NCBI RefSeq assembly: GCF_005239225.2
Contig: NC_133297.1
Location: forward strand, 12,140,147 to 12,204,146
Source: Populus alba
Lineage: Eukaryota; Streptophyta; Magnoliopsida; Malpighiales; Salicaceae
Length of the DNA: 64,000 nt
Direction: 5' to 3'
Part shown: positions 13,190-24,840 of the stretch, piece by piece
How the letters are laid out: each line of letters begins with the position of its first letter
Numbering within the stretch: position 1 is the stretch's first letter
Position numbers and translations under genes: made by a program
The notes under the pieces: model-generated
Database searches by the model: none
What the model was told of the DNA's origin: nothing
Seen by the model: only the letters and a program-made list of their open reading frames with translations

Positions 13190-16100
13190 ATGGCTGCAGC
13201 GGTTGCGGTACCAGTGGTTACGGATCAAACAGCGGCAGTGGTTGCTCCTGCAGCGGAAACGCCCGCAGCGGAACAGTTTCCGAACAGGTCGCTCTACGTT
13301 GGGGATCTGGAGCATAACGTCAAAGAAGGACAACTGTTTGATCTGTTTAGCCAGGTGGCGCCGGTTGTTTCCACTAGGGTTTGTAGGGATCAGGCTGGGC
13401 TAACCTCGCTCGGCTATGCTTATGTCAATTTCAGCAATCCTCAAGATGGTAATTTTCTTCCCATTTATACTATTGTTTGGCCCTTGTTTTGTTGTTTACT
13501 CTGTGATAGCAATCTGTTTTCACGTGTTAGTCAATGTGTGAGTGCATGCATCAGTGCTGACAATTCTATTCAAGTTTTTTCATTAAATTTTATATATTTT
13601 TATTGTCCTGCAGTTTTTCTCGTTGTTAATTTGAGTGTTTTTTTTTTTTTTTTTTGTGATCAGCTTGTGGTTTTTAATTTTTTTGAGTGTGTGGTGCCAA
13701 TGTTTTTGTAGTGTCCTATTTGTTAAGATCAATCTGGTTATTTTTTTTACTGCAAAGATGGAGAGAAGAGATTGGAATTCTTCAATTGATGCTTGCTTCC
13801 TTTTCTTCTTGCTTCTTAGTTTTTTTTATCCTTCAGAAACTTTTTGTGCACGGTTGATAAAAGCCAGCCAAAGTGAATAACAACTCCCTTCTTTAAAAAA
13901 AAAGTTTTTCCTGGGATTTATCCAATGTTTCTGATACTCTTCTCCGTCACCCTCCCTCGCACCCTTTGAATGTAGCACATCTTAGTTCAATGACATTGAA
14001 AATGATGTCAATTCAAGTATGTGTGTGCATGTAATGTCTTTGCGACTGGAAATACGAGGGCAGGCACCCTTTTTCCTCAATCGTTTTGCTAACAAAACAA
14101 ACTTCTTAGCATTTTGGCCCTGATTGTCATTTTGCAAACCGCAGCTGCAAAAGCAATGGAGGTTCTGAACTTTACCCCTTTGAATGGGAAACCTATCAGA
14201 ATAATGTTTTCTCATCGTGATCCTACTACAAGGAGAAGTGGACATGCAAATGTTTTTATCAAGAATCTGGACACTAGAATTGATAACAAGGCTTTGCACG
14301 AAACATTTGCTTCCTTTGGGCCTGTCCTTTCCTGCAAGGTAGCTGTTGACAACAATGGCCAATCAAAGGGTTATGGCTTCATACAGTTTGAAAACGAGGA
14401 AGATGCTCAGAGTGCAATCAACCGGTTGAATGGCATGTTGGTAAACGATAGAGAAGTATATGTTGGACCTTTTGTTCGACGCCTAGAAAGGATTGAGGCT
14501 AATGGGTCACCAAAATTTACTAATGTTTCTGTTAAGAATTTGTCTGAGACAACTTCTGATGAGGACCTTAAGAAAATTTTCAGCAGTTATGGTGCCATCA
14601 CCAGTGCAATTGTTGTGAAGGACCAAAATGGGAAATCCAGAGGTTTTGGTTTTGTGAATTTCCAGAGCCCAGATTCTGCTGCTGCTGCTGTTGAGAAGTT
14701 GAATGGGATGACCTTCAGTGATAAGGTTTGGTATGTTGGGAGGGCCCAAAGGAAAGGAGAAAGGGAGGCAGAGTTGAAAGCCAAGTTTGAACAGGAAAGA
14801 AACAGCAGATATGAGAAAATGAAGGCTGCTAATCTCTACCTAAAAAATCTTGGCGACACCATTGACGAAGAAAAATTGAAGGAATTATTTTCTGAGTTTG
14901 GATCTATAACATCATGCAAGGTATAATCTATTTACAAGTAATAGTTACAATGCAGTTGCTTTTGGAAGTGATAACTGGGTTATTTTTTCATGCAAATAGA
15001 TTCAATTTTGTTATTCATGTAGTAATATTCCTTCCAGGTCATGCTTGATCAACAAGGGCTGAGTAAGGGCTCTGGTTTTGTTGCCTTTTCTACACCTGAG
15101 GAAGCTTCAAGAGCTGTAAGTTTTTTAATTTTTAATTGCTAATTAGATCTTGCCATCTGGCCTCTTACATTTGCAGTTTTTTTATATTAATCTGTTACCA
15201 CCAATTTTTATTTTCAGCTGAGTGAAATGAATGGAAAGATGATAGGAAAGAAACCCCTGTATGTGGCCGTTGCCCAACGCAGAGAAGAAAGGACAGCTCG
15301 GCTGCAGGTAATCTTCATCACCGCATATTTCTCTTGTCAAACAATTACTTTTCTCTTTTTTATTTCAATAAGAAAGCATTTGTTGGTGGGAAGCATGTAT
15401 TTATTTATTCATCTTTGTTATGTCCTGTAGATGTCTTGCATAGTCCTCAATAAAAAATGACTACTGAGCTCTTCAATATCTTTGTATCATTGTTGTTGGT
15501 AATCTGGATGAAGATTTTGGTTTATAGCAGAAATAGCTAGTTTTTTGCTTTCGTTTTTAGGATTTCCTGGGAGTGAAATAATTCAGATACCCTCTAAACC
15601 GCGATCCAGATGCAATTGGACAAAGCAAGATATATGCAGGAATCTAAGGGTTGCTTTTAAACTCACTATTTACTTTTCAACACCCAAATTTGATCTTTTC
15701 CATCACTGTTTTCTGAAATATCAGTGTAGTGCATAGTGAGATGAGTGTTACACTTGTTCAAAAGTTCAATAGTTTGAAAGTATACAATGGTAGAATCTGA
15801 TGTAACGCCTATCTTCTCATTTTATTTGTGAAATGTAGATGGATTATTTTAAACGATGTTTCTTGCCAGGCACATTTTTCTCAAATTCGGGTACCTGGAC
15901 TGCCAACTTTACCTTCAGGACTTCCTGGATATCATCCTGGCACACCTAGGCTTGCACCACACCAGCTCTATTTTGGCCAAGGAACTCCTGGCATGATGCC
16001 CCCTCAGCCTGCAGGCTACAGTTTCCAGCCGCAACTCTTGCCTGGAATGCGTGCTGGTGTAGGCCCCAACTTTGTTATGCCGTATCAGCTGCAAAGGCAA

Positions 16101-17246
16101 GGACAACCGGGGCAGAGGATGGGCATGCGGCCTGGAGGGAACCACCAACAGATGCAGCAGCAGCAGGTGCTTTATTGTTTACATGTCTTTCAACATTTCC
16201 CTCCTTTATCTCGCCACTCAAGAACACATCCTATTTCCCTCCTTTTTCTGTTATATAAGAAAATGTCATATTTCCCCTTACCTAAGAAGTGTGGTCGGTA
16301 ATTTTCCCATGTTAATTTTACTGTTCTACATGAGCAAATCCCTTTTAATTTAACCTAGTTTTTATTTCAAAGAGGCACTTTCTTGATTGAAACTTCATGG
16401 CTAAATTATGAGATATTATTGCACTTCAATCTGTTGGAAATGTTTTGTCCAAACTTTCTTCCTCTGATGGTTAATTGCATGGTGAGAGTAGAGTGGTCGC
16501 TTTTATTTTCATCATTACTTGAGCTTTTTTGGCTGACTGCATCATACTATTCTCATCTTTGTGTTTCATATCATGGGGTAATGGCACTCAATTCGGTGCT
16601 GCTCCTAATCTTGATATGTAACTTGTAGTTGATTCAAAAACTATTCTGCTACAACTGTTTGCCCATGTCTGATACCCACTTCATTTTGAATTCAGCTATT
16701 GCACGGGAATACTAATCAAGGCTTAAGATACGCGGGCAACGCAAGAAATGGCATAGATTCGTCTGTGGTTCCGCAAGGTTTTGTTGGTCCAGTGATGCCG
16801 TTGCCCTTTGAGGCTTCAGGGATGCCTATAACTCCTAGTCATGCCCAGGCAACCACTCCAGTGCCCATTTCAACTCTCACAACCGCTCTGGCTTCTGCTA
16901 CACCAGAGAACCGCATGATGGTATGTAACACGACATTGCTCCTCCACTCTGGGAAAATGCTTTTTATTTGGTGAAGATAGATGTATGAAACATAACTTTT
17001 TATCTTTTTATACATCTCTGGCAGATGCTGGGTGAACAGCTTTATCCCCTCGTGGAATGTCTTGAGCCAGATCATGTGGCAAAGGTGACTGGGATGTTAT
17101 TGGAGATGGATCAAACAGAGGTGCTGCATCTTATTGAATCTCCAGATGCTCTCAAGAAAAAGGTGGCTGAGGCAATGCAAGTCCTTCAGGAAGCTGGTGC
17201 TTCTAGCGTTGGTGATCAACCTGGCTCCTTGGCACTCAATGAATGA
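13190..17246 (+). CDS. PABP: Cytoplasmic poly(A)-binding protein (four RRMs plus MLLE)
   Basis: Seven exons: 13190-13448, 14145-14920, 15038-15115, 15218-15307, 15870-16166, 16696-16920 and 17025-17246, giving 1947 nt (648 residues), usual for plant PABPs. RRM1 starts near residue 34 ([13 protein letters not shown]), RRM2 near 121 ([14 protein letters not shown]), RRM3 near 212 ([14 protein letters not shown]) and RRM4 near 315 (LYLKNL, GSGFVAF). A Pro/Gly/Gln-rich linker ending in a Gln run (QQMQQQQ) follows. The last exon, residues 576-648, is the MLLE domain with [10 protein letters not shown], which binds PAM2-motif partners. The protein coats mRNA poly(A) tails, bridges to eIF4G and influences translation and decay. 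The acidic and Ala-rich N-terminus and linker suggest the widely expressed class that includes Arabidopsis PAB2, PAB4 and PAB8; the subclass is tentative. Confidence 0.96.
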
Positions 17247-17866
17247 AGCATAGCTTATTTTCGTGGGTAAATACAATGATTATAAATTGGTGTTTATGAG
17301 CCTAGGTTTTTAGGGCTTGATGACCCGTCACCCTTTGTTAGAATTTTCTCTGAAACTAATATTATAGGACCTTATTGTATTAGTGGATTGGCAGCTTAGA
17401 CTACCGAATTTGAGCATGACAGCGATTTTTAGGGTTTTTTTTTCTGATTCTTGAAGCCACAAAATTATCGAAGCACAATCTGAAAACGTGGTAGTGAAAA
17501 CTTAATTTGTGTCACAAGATGATGTATAGAAAACGGAATGGGAACTGAATAAATAAAGGATAAGAGCCAACGGGGTTAAAGGGCGCGTTATCTGTCTTCA
17601 TTTTGTTAGCTGCAAGGTCTGAACTCTAAACCAGATTTTGGCACGGTTCCCTGCATCTTCTATGGTGTGTAATGAACAGGATGAGCTTCCAGCATCGAAT
17701 GTTCCTAACCCGTAGAAGAATTAAACCTCTAAAATAAGTAAAAGCATGATCTCAAACGAGGTCAACTGCACTCCAAATCAATGACAAGTAGCTCAAAGCT
17801 TCCAAATTTCAGTTAATTTTGGTCCCTGACCTATATAGAAAGAGTATTGAACAGAGTGAAAGATGT
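17247..17866. other. Convergent 3' ends of PABP and MRNIP-like genes
   Basis: About 620 bp of tail-to-tail spacer that must contain both 3' UTRs and both polyadenylation regions. AATAAATAAA near 17548 may act as a poly(A) signal for the PABP transcript. No other feature seen. Confidence 0.4.
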
Positions 17867-18974
17867 TTACATGAAGTCTGGGTGGACATCATCTTCTACC
17901 TTCTGATCGTCATCCAATATGTTCTCCCAATCACCACAGTTCTGGTGGGGAGCTCCAGCATTTCTCCCCCTCCCAGAGTTAAAACCATCTTCATCTTGCG
18001 TTATGTAATCTTTCCATTTGGAAGCCTTGGTTTTCCCCGTTGTCGGCTGGGAAATCCTTTCCTCCTCCTCAACCTGTGTCCTGCAATCACTCCATTTTGA
18101 ATTGCCAGCAGCCTTTGTAGACTGGTATTTCGTTGATTCCTTGTCTGCAACTCAAAGTTAACCAAAACAGTGAAAACTAGGAAACTTAAAACAGGAGGAA
18201 TCTCTTGAATTCATTTACTACGATTCCAGTACCTCGAGACATGGGAACTTTGCTAGCATTTCTCTTTGAAAAAACCGGCTTGTACAGATTTCCATCGCCA
18301 TGATCTCCACTATTCTGCCCAAAAGCATTCTTCAATCTGGGTTTCTTAAACATCTCCTTGGGCAACTCTGTCACGACCATTAGCCCAGGTTCCTCTCCTG
18401 CGTTACCATATTCCAATTTCCCTCTCAAGAGCGCCATGATCGACATTAACCCAAAATTATATTCAACCATTCAATCAATTAATCAAAATTAAGACAATTA
18501 CACTTAAAAAGAAACACGTGCAGGTACCTTCATCCTCTTGTTTAATATTATATTCTTCCTCTGCATCAAGGTACTCAGTCCAATCAGAGCGCCTCTTTCT
18601 CTGACAATCTTCATTTAACCCAACATGATCAGTTTCTGATGTTGGGATAAGCGCTGCATCTTGATCGAAGGAGTCTTGTTCGTCAGCGATTTTGCGAGAC
18701 ATGTTGAATGATTGGACAAACTTGCGGAGGTCTTTAGCCATGCAACCTTGAGCAAAGACTTTCCTTACGGACTGCTTCTGGTTGCAAACTACGCATGTCC
18801 ACTTGATGCTGCTCTTCTTCTTTTGCTTCACCTGGACATGCGAAAAAAAAATGTTTATGTCTGGGGATGGGTAGATGAACAGAAAGATTGGTAAAAATGA
18901 GAGAAAGAGAAAGATGAGGGTGCCTGCATCGTGGAGCACTGGTAGCACTGTAGGGCGATGAAAATCGTCTGCAT
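17867..18974 (-). CDS. MRNIP: MRNIP-like zinc-ribbon protein (MRN complex-interacting family)
   Basis: Four exons read right to left: 18974-18924, 18831-18528, 18397-18233 and 18144-17867, totalling 798 nt (265 residues). The N-terminus is the family signature: CYQC at residues 10-13 and CVVC at 30-33 form a zinc ribbon, followed by NQKQSVRKVFAQG and KDLRKFVQSFNMSR. The remainder is charged and low in order, with SDWTEYLDAEE and repeated SKW.D motifs. Human MRNIP binds the MRE11-RAD50-NBS1 complex and promotes the DNA damage response; that the plant protein does the same is inferred. The first intron has a GC donor (CAG then GCACCC); no GT donor nearby preserves the zinc ribbon, and the model with GC-AG is divisible by three. 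An E2F-like site lies about 125 bp before the ATG. Confidence 0.88.
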
Positions 18975-19097
18975 GATCTTCTTCTGGGTGGAAAGGAATT
19001 TTTCGATTTTGTTTCTCGATCTGTTTGGGGTTTGTGTTTTAAAATGGTTTTTTTTTTTTTGGCGGGGAGGGGGTTCTGGAGGTTTAAATTTTGAGTA

Positions 19098-19108
19098 TTT
19101 GGCGCCAA
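19098..19108. promoter_or_regulatory. E2F-type site upstream of the MRNIP-like gene
   Basis: TTTGGCGCCAA, a near-perfect palindrome matching the E2F/DP consensus (TTTSSCGC), about 125 bp upstream of the MRNIP-like start codon. It fits S-phase or DNA-damage control of a repair factor. Binding is inferred. Confidence 0.5.
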
Positions 19109-19614
19109 TATTTAGAATTTTGGGCCAGCTGCTGGAAATGGGCCCGTGGCCCGATTTGTGTCACCGCATATGGCTACACCCATCTATTAATTGTTTTTAA
19201 GAAAAAAAAAACATAATTTTTGTTTTTAAGTGTATTTTAAAAATTGAAAAGATATTAAATCGATATTTTTTTTTATTTTTATGATTATTTTGTAAATATT
19301 AAAATAAAAAAATATTTTTAAAAAAATCACTTTTTTCTGAAAAGATATTGAAAAAATTAATTAATAAAAAACGAACATTTAAATAATTTATTTATAATGT
19401 TTTGAAGCTAAGAATGACTTTTTTTTTTTGGAAAAAAACATTTAACTTTTCGTTTTTTTCTTAAAGTAAAGCTGCAAAATTACGGAACAAAATGCTAAAA
19501 AATTAGCACTTTATTTTTGGCTCTCGCAATAAAGATGCTCTCGTAAACCCCTGGCCACCATCACCAAAACCCAGCAATCAAAAGTCAAAGCTCTTCACCC
19601 TCTTTTAGGTACTG

Positions 19615-19905
19615 ATGTCTTTGGATGGAAAGGGTCTTGTACACGGCCACTCGCCTCTCAAATCACCTTCGATTTTCCCTCTATTTCTCATCCGCCGCTC
19701 ATCGGCGCTTTTTTTTTTTTCTTGTTTGGTATTGGCCGCCTTGGTCAGGCAAATCCAGATCCTCCCCATTTCTGTTGATTTCAGACGCGCTGAAACCGAT
19801 GGTTCTGGTACTGAGTGCAGTGGGGCTCCCCGTATTTCCCTCGACTTGAAGCTCCATGTTAGTGACAAACACGTCACTCTAGCATTCTCCTCCTTTGGCA
19901 TGTAG
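19615..19905 (+). CDS. Unrecognised ORF, possible gene remnant
   Basis: An open frame of 96 codons with an ATG at 19615, beginning SLDGKGLVHGHSPLK and containing a hydrophobic stretch (FFFSCLVLAALV). Local base composition is much richer in GC than the flanks, and the region before it resembles a leader. The opposite strand is also open over most of the interval, which weakens the coding case. I do not recognise the product. It could be the first exon of a decayed gene or a chance frame. Confidence 0.2.
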   Translation: MSLDGKGLVHGHSPLKSPSIFPLFLIRRSSALFFFSCLVLAALVRQIQILPISVDFRRAETDGSGTECSGAPRISLDLKLHVSDKHVTLAFSSFGM

Positions 19906-20581
19906 AGCTGTACTCCTCATTCTTCTTATATCACGTTTTTTATATATATATTTAATATTCTTAGCTATAAATCAGTGTATTAAATTTTTTTTTTCACCTC
20001 GGGATTGCATCTCTGAAGTGTTCTTGATAGTAGAAAATATTCTTTCATGTGAACGCGCCTCTCCGGGCATGGATGTTCCGCGGAAAACCCGGCCGGGAAA
20101 GGAGATAGTTTCTGTTTGCCAAAAAAATTGGTAGAAAGGGAACTGGAATGGAGTTCTTATTGATGAAATTTGACATTGAATGCTGAGAAAATGTGCTGAG
20201 CTATTTCTAACTCAACTATCATGTAACGCCTATCTCACTGTCCGGTCGCAGGAACTCAACCTGATGATGAACACAGTTGATTGTTCATGCTTTATTCAAA
20301 CACCTGATTGTTTATGATTCTCCATTAGTTGCAAAAAACAGTTAAAAGTAATAATTGAAGCAGGTCTTAACATTTGCCATGATTATTATGAAGGATCATG
20401 TTGTTTTTTCGCTTTTTTCTTTTTCTTTCTTTCCAGGGAGCACCGGGCTTTGCAGCTGTCAAACCATGCAATCACTGAGAACAAAAACTGTAATCAACAT
20501 TCTTATTTATAGAAAACTTTATGCGGCCTTATTAATTAAAGCAATTGTGTAAGATTACCACCACTTGGGACAACTCACATT

Positions 20582-21158
20582 ACTAAAAAAAAAAAAAAAA
20601 AAACTGATTACATATATATTAATTTTTTAATATTAGTAACAGATTTAAGCAACAAAAAATCGATTGTTAAAAAATAAATTAATATATTAATTGTTACATT
20701 GTATATATTGCAATAAAAAAACCTTACATCAAAGGAGACCATTATCAATCTCAAAATCAGACAATTTTCACTCTCCAAATAAATAACCCTAACCCCATCA
20801 ATCTATCCCTTTTCTTTCTTTTTTTTCAAAAACCCACCCTATTTTTTGTCACTTTCTCTTAAATTGTTCTTCATAAATATGTAATTCCAGAACGTTATTT
20901 TTCCAACAACCCCATTTTTACTTTCTTTTAACTTTTTCTGTGTTGTTCTCCCAAGAAATCCATTTGCAAAGAACATATTTCATCTTACAATGAATATGGT
21001 ACAACAAATTAAGATAGGTATATTAATTTATTTTTATCAGTACAGTGACTATAAATTGCATGTCATGAGCAATGAATAATTCGTTGTTGATTTTTAATAT
21101 ATTAATTTATTTTTTAGTAATTAATTTTTTGTTACTAAATTCATTGTTAATATTAAAA

Positions 21159-21191
<33 letters not shown>

Positions 21192-21195
21192 ATCC
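20582..21195. mobile_element. MITE-like element with long AT-rich inverted ends
   Basis: The left arm (about 20600-20700) and the right arm (about 21080-21195, read in reverse) share an ordered series of blocks: GATTACATATATA, TTTTTAATATTA, GTAACA.ATTTA, CAACAAAAAAT, and AAAAAATAAATTAATATATT. That is about 100 bp of imperfect terminal inverted repeat around roughly 380 bp of less AT-rich, pyrimidine-rich interior. No transposase ORF is present. The exact ends and target duplication are blurred by an A-run on the left and a (TA)n tract at 21163-21191 on the right. Confidence 0.55.
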
Positions 21196-21962
21196 GTTAT
21201 TTGCATCTGAAATATTCTATCGCTAATTTTCAATGCTATTGACCCTTTGTAGGCACGAACAAGGCAAATGCACACAGAGAAGTGTCACTGCAGCCAGGCC
21301 AGCTTAGTGGTATTTGTTTCAAGTGAAGTTGGCGAGCCGTGGGAATTTTCTTATGCCTGGTTCTGTGATGTTGAGAGAGTTTATAAGGCTCATCTTTGCC
21401 AAACGGGGTTTCTGGATTTGTTAGAGTTTAGATTGAGATAATTGTTTTGACTCTTCATGATTCTTGTAAAAAAAAAAAAAAATTAAAGTAAAAAACCAAT
21501 CTAAAAAAATATTAAAAACATTGTGCCAAAAAAAAAACATGTTTTTAAATTACGGTTCAATTGGTTATTTTTTTGAAAATTTTTAAAACTTTTTAATACT
21601 ATAAAAAATTAAAAAATATATTTTAATAAATTAAAAAAAAAAATCTTTTAAAAACAACGTATACATTACTTCCAAACAAGCGCCCAATCACCGCATTACA
21701 TCATTAATTCATCTTTCCAACTATACCTACCTGCTGCTTTTTTTCATTTTTGATCGGTGGTTTGAGAATGACCCATTTTGACATTGATAAGGGCCTTACG
21801 ATGCATACCTAAAAAAGATCCACACCTTTCATCCAGACCATTTTCAATCTTTACATAGCCTAGGCCCAGTCTAAACCTGTAAAAGAAGGGAGTTGGGAGT
21901 TGGGGTTTTAGAGTTTAGCCTAGAGAATTTCTTTTGGGTGTCTGCTCTCTTGCTCAGTGAAA

Positions 21963-22508
21963 ATGCAGAAGCGATTGCAGATTTCTCTTTTCAAATTGCT
22001 TTTGAGACGCCCCTTTGAACGTTCCCCGAAACCCACAAATCCGTCCCCCCTCCAGTCGCGAGCTCTGATTTCAACCTATTTCGTTCCGAACTCAATCGAC
22101 TCTCGAAACCCCAAATTTCTCCACACACCCGTCTCAAATTTCCATAATTTCACACACCCTTGTAGACCGAGCACTCGAGCTCGGTCCCTGACCGACCAAA
22201 ATCGGAGAGGACACAGTACTGAGTCTGGAGGTGAGTCGGTGCCCTTGTTAGATGTCAACAGAGAAGTTGACATGATAAACCTCAAGTTTGCAGAGGCAAG
22301 AGAGGAGATCGACATGGCTTCGGAGTCAAAAGAGACTGTGTATTTTGATGAAGAGGCTGAGTGTGCAAGGGCTGCAGTGAAGGAAGTTACGGACCTGTTT
22401 GAAGGACTACTAGGTAAATTGCCAGAGAGTGAAAAGGCAGCTTTGCAAAGGTCAATGGGGCTCAAGATGGAGCAGTTAAAGGCCGAGCTTCAGCAGTTAG
22501 ATGATTAA
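21963..22508 (+). CDS. Small conserved plant protein of unknown function, probable organelle targeting
   Basis: Single-exon frame from the ATG at 21963 to TAA at 22506-22508, 181 residues. The first ~85 residues are rich in Arg, Ser, Pro and Phe with almost no acidic residues (QKRLQISLFKLLLRRPFE), as in mitochondrial or plastid transit peptides. The C-terminal half is acidic and helix-rich, with NREVDMINLKFAEAREEID, a central EEAECARAAVKEV and a closing ALQRSMGLKMEQLKAELQQL that could form a coiled coil. I recall similar C-terminal sequences in other plants but no assigned function. A pyrimidine-rich leader (TCTGCTCTCTTGCTCAG) precedes the start. No partner gene or operon-like context. Function unknown. 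Confidence 0.75.
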   Translation: MQKRLQISLFKLLLRRPFERSPKPTNPSPLQSRALISTYFVPNSIDSRNPKFLHTPVSNFHNFTHPCRPSTRARSLTDQNRRGHSTESGGESVPLLDVNREVDMINLKFAEAREEIDMASESKETVYFDEEAECARAAVKEVTDLFEGLLGKLPESEKAALQRSMGLKMEQLKAELQQLDD

Positions 22509-24700
22509 CGAGGTTTGTGATAATGAGTCTTCGCTTAAATTCTCTTTAGTGCTTTCCATTTTTGGGTTTTTGCAATGTATTTTGTTCTCATTGAGGATAA
22601 TTTTGATATTGATGTTATAGGTGGAAAGGGCTTTGCTATGAATTATGATGCATGGGATATTAACGGTAGGAAATGAAGATGATTTTGAATAACGGATCAG
22701 TTCAAATTTAATAATGTCAATGGTACTAATAGTGGAAACTCTGTTACCTTTTGACTTAAAAGATATTGTTTTATGTAGCTTAGAATAATTTTTTGACAAT
22801 ATGAGGCGCAATGAATGGTCACATGCTTCTATTATGTTCATGCTTTGACTGACGAATTGGAGCTTGTTTAGGTAAGTCTGCCTCTCTTATTATGGATGTT
22901 ACGGATTTTATTTTGAGCAAAACAAATGGATAAATGCTATGGGGAAATATTGCTGTTGCTGAACTAAGAATGCACCAATGCAGTTTATGCTTTTAACTAT
23001 ATCCAATGAGTAGCTTCTTGCTTATAAGAACCCACCAAAGATTAGGATGATACTTTGATATGTAAGGTTGAAATTGAGAGCTAGGAGAAAATATTAAGAG
23101 CCCACATGTTCCACAGTCAACTCAAGCATTTTGTGGTTTAGTGGCAATGAGGCCAAGTTCATAGGTAATATACAACGAGAAGGGATCTGCCATGGAGTGC
23201 TCTGAAATGCCTAAGAAATACATTCAACTCCATTAAAGTTTGCTTGCGTCAAGGTTCCTAGTACTGGATTAACAGGCACTAACTGCGTGTTTCTTGTACT
23301 TTTTATTCAGAGTTGTATGTTTTTTACTGTCAAACACTGAATTCTTACAGTTTTCTTCAATCCTGAGATCAATGGTCCTTGTTATTCCTTTGCAGTTTGC
23401 ACTGCTCTCACCTCTTTGTACCACCTATCTCCCACTTGTAGACTTGACCACACCCTGGAGTTGTAGTCTGTTTATTGAAGAAGACTGATTTTTAGACACA
23501 ATGGATATAGATTCCTCTTCCAAACAGTGGCCTCTAACAAGAGAGTCAAGTTTTGGGCAGCTATTCAACAAGTGGGCTTGGATCTTAATTTGTCCAACCA
23601 ATATGGCAGGCTAAAAGCCACATTTAATTTCGAAGGATTAGGAATGTCTTTAACCATCTATTGTCCTTTTTTCCATGGTGCACACTACGAAATCTCGCAG
23701 AACATATCCTGTAAAAAGCCCAAAAACGTTGGAGATTAAGATGGAAAAATGCAACTTGTAAGCATGTACACTCCTGTTGCCTGTTACAATTTCATGCCAC
23801 AATAGCAAAAAGATACGACTACATTCAAATGCCTGCCTTTAGATGTCTCTTTGATGTGACAGAGAATGCTCAAATAGCAGTGTTTATATCTTCGTTTTGA
23901 GACAGGTAGATCCATGCGGGTGTTGGAAAGTTTTTAATACATCAGCAGGAAGTAAATTTAGCTCATGAATGGGGCATTTTTTCAGTAACCAGTGATAGAT
24001 ATTGCCAACAACATTAAACTTATTCAATTTCCCTTCCATTTTCCTTAGCCAGCACCTGAATTCTTCGATAAACTAGAGGCTTCATCTCTTTTGAGCTTTT
24101 TCATGTTATTGATTTCCTAGTTCAGGCTGAAATAACTTGCTCTTAGCTGATCCACAATTTACCCGCCGATGCTTTCACACAATCATGTTATGGAGTGTAT
24201 GTTTAGCGTTATTATTCTTTATACTTCCAAAACTGGTTAAAGTTGAGATGGAGAGGGGAAAGATTGTGGACCTCATTTTGGAAGGCAGCAATGTCATTGT
24301 TGTTACGAAGAAGGATGTTGCTTTGTAGATTGGTATGGCATGATATGTAGTTGATGACTTTTAGTTATCTGGCATAACTAAGTGCTGAGTCAAATTAGAA
24401 TTTAGAAATATTCTTCTGGAATTAGATCCATGAACTAGCAAGCAATTCATAGGCTGCCCTTTGGTAGTCACTAGAAAATTCACTTTCTGGAAAATATTTC
24501 TAATAAATGATACAGTATTTCGTGGAAACTCCTGTTCAACACAATAATGGAAACTGAATTTCATTGTCTTCCTTGCAAAGCAATTGACTTGACCATCTAA
24601 TATCTTTTTTTCTCATCAATCTTTCCATATGATCCAATTCTTTTTTCTATTACTTAAAATAAATTGAGAAATAACAGGAAATGTCAAGTTACATGCAGCT
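22509..24700. other. Intergenic, no convincing gene
   Basis: About 2.2 kb of moderately AT-rich DNA after the small plant gene. ORFs such as 23294-23488 and 24137-24328 are short and lack family motifs. The first few hundred bases are likely 3' UTR. A non-coding transcript cannot be excluded. Confidence 0.4.
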
Positions 24701-24703
24701 TTT

Positions 24704-24840
24704 AAAACATAGGGACAAATTGATTATTTTTGAAACTAGAGAGGCTATTCATTTCATTATACAAAACATAGGGACTAATTAATTATTTTTGAAACTAGAG
24801 AGACTATTCATTTCATTATACAAAACTATAGGGACTAATG
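24704..24840. repeat. Tandem repeat, unit about 59 bp, 2.3 copies
   Basis: Units begin AAAACATAGGGAC and end TTCATTTCATTATAC. They lie at 24704-24762 and 24763-24822, with a partial third at 24823-24840. The two full copies differ at only a few positions, so the duplication is recent. Confidence 0.85.

Noticed and set aside
12780..13403. 207-codon plus ORF covering the PABP leader and first exon
   Set aside because: It is the wrong frame over the PABP first exon; its upstream part is promoter and leader DNA.
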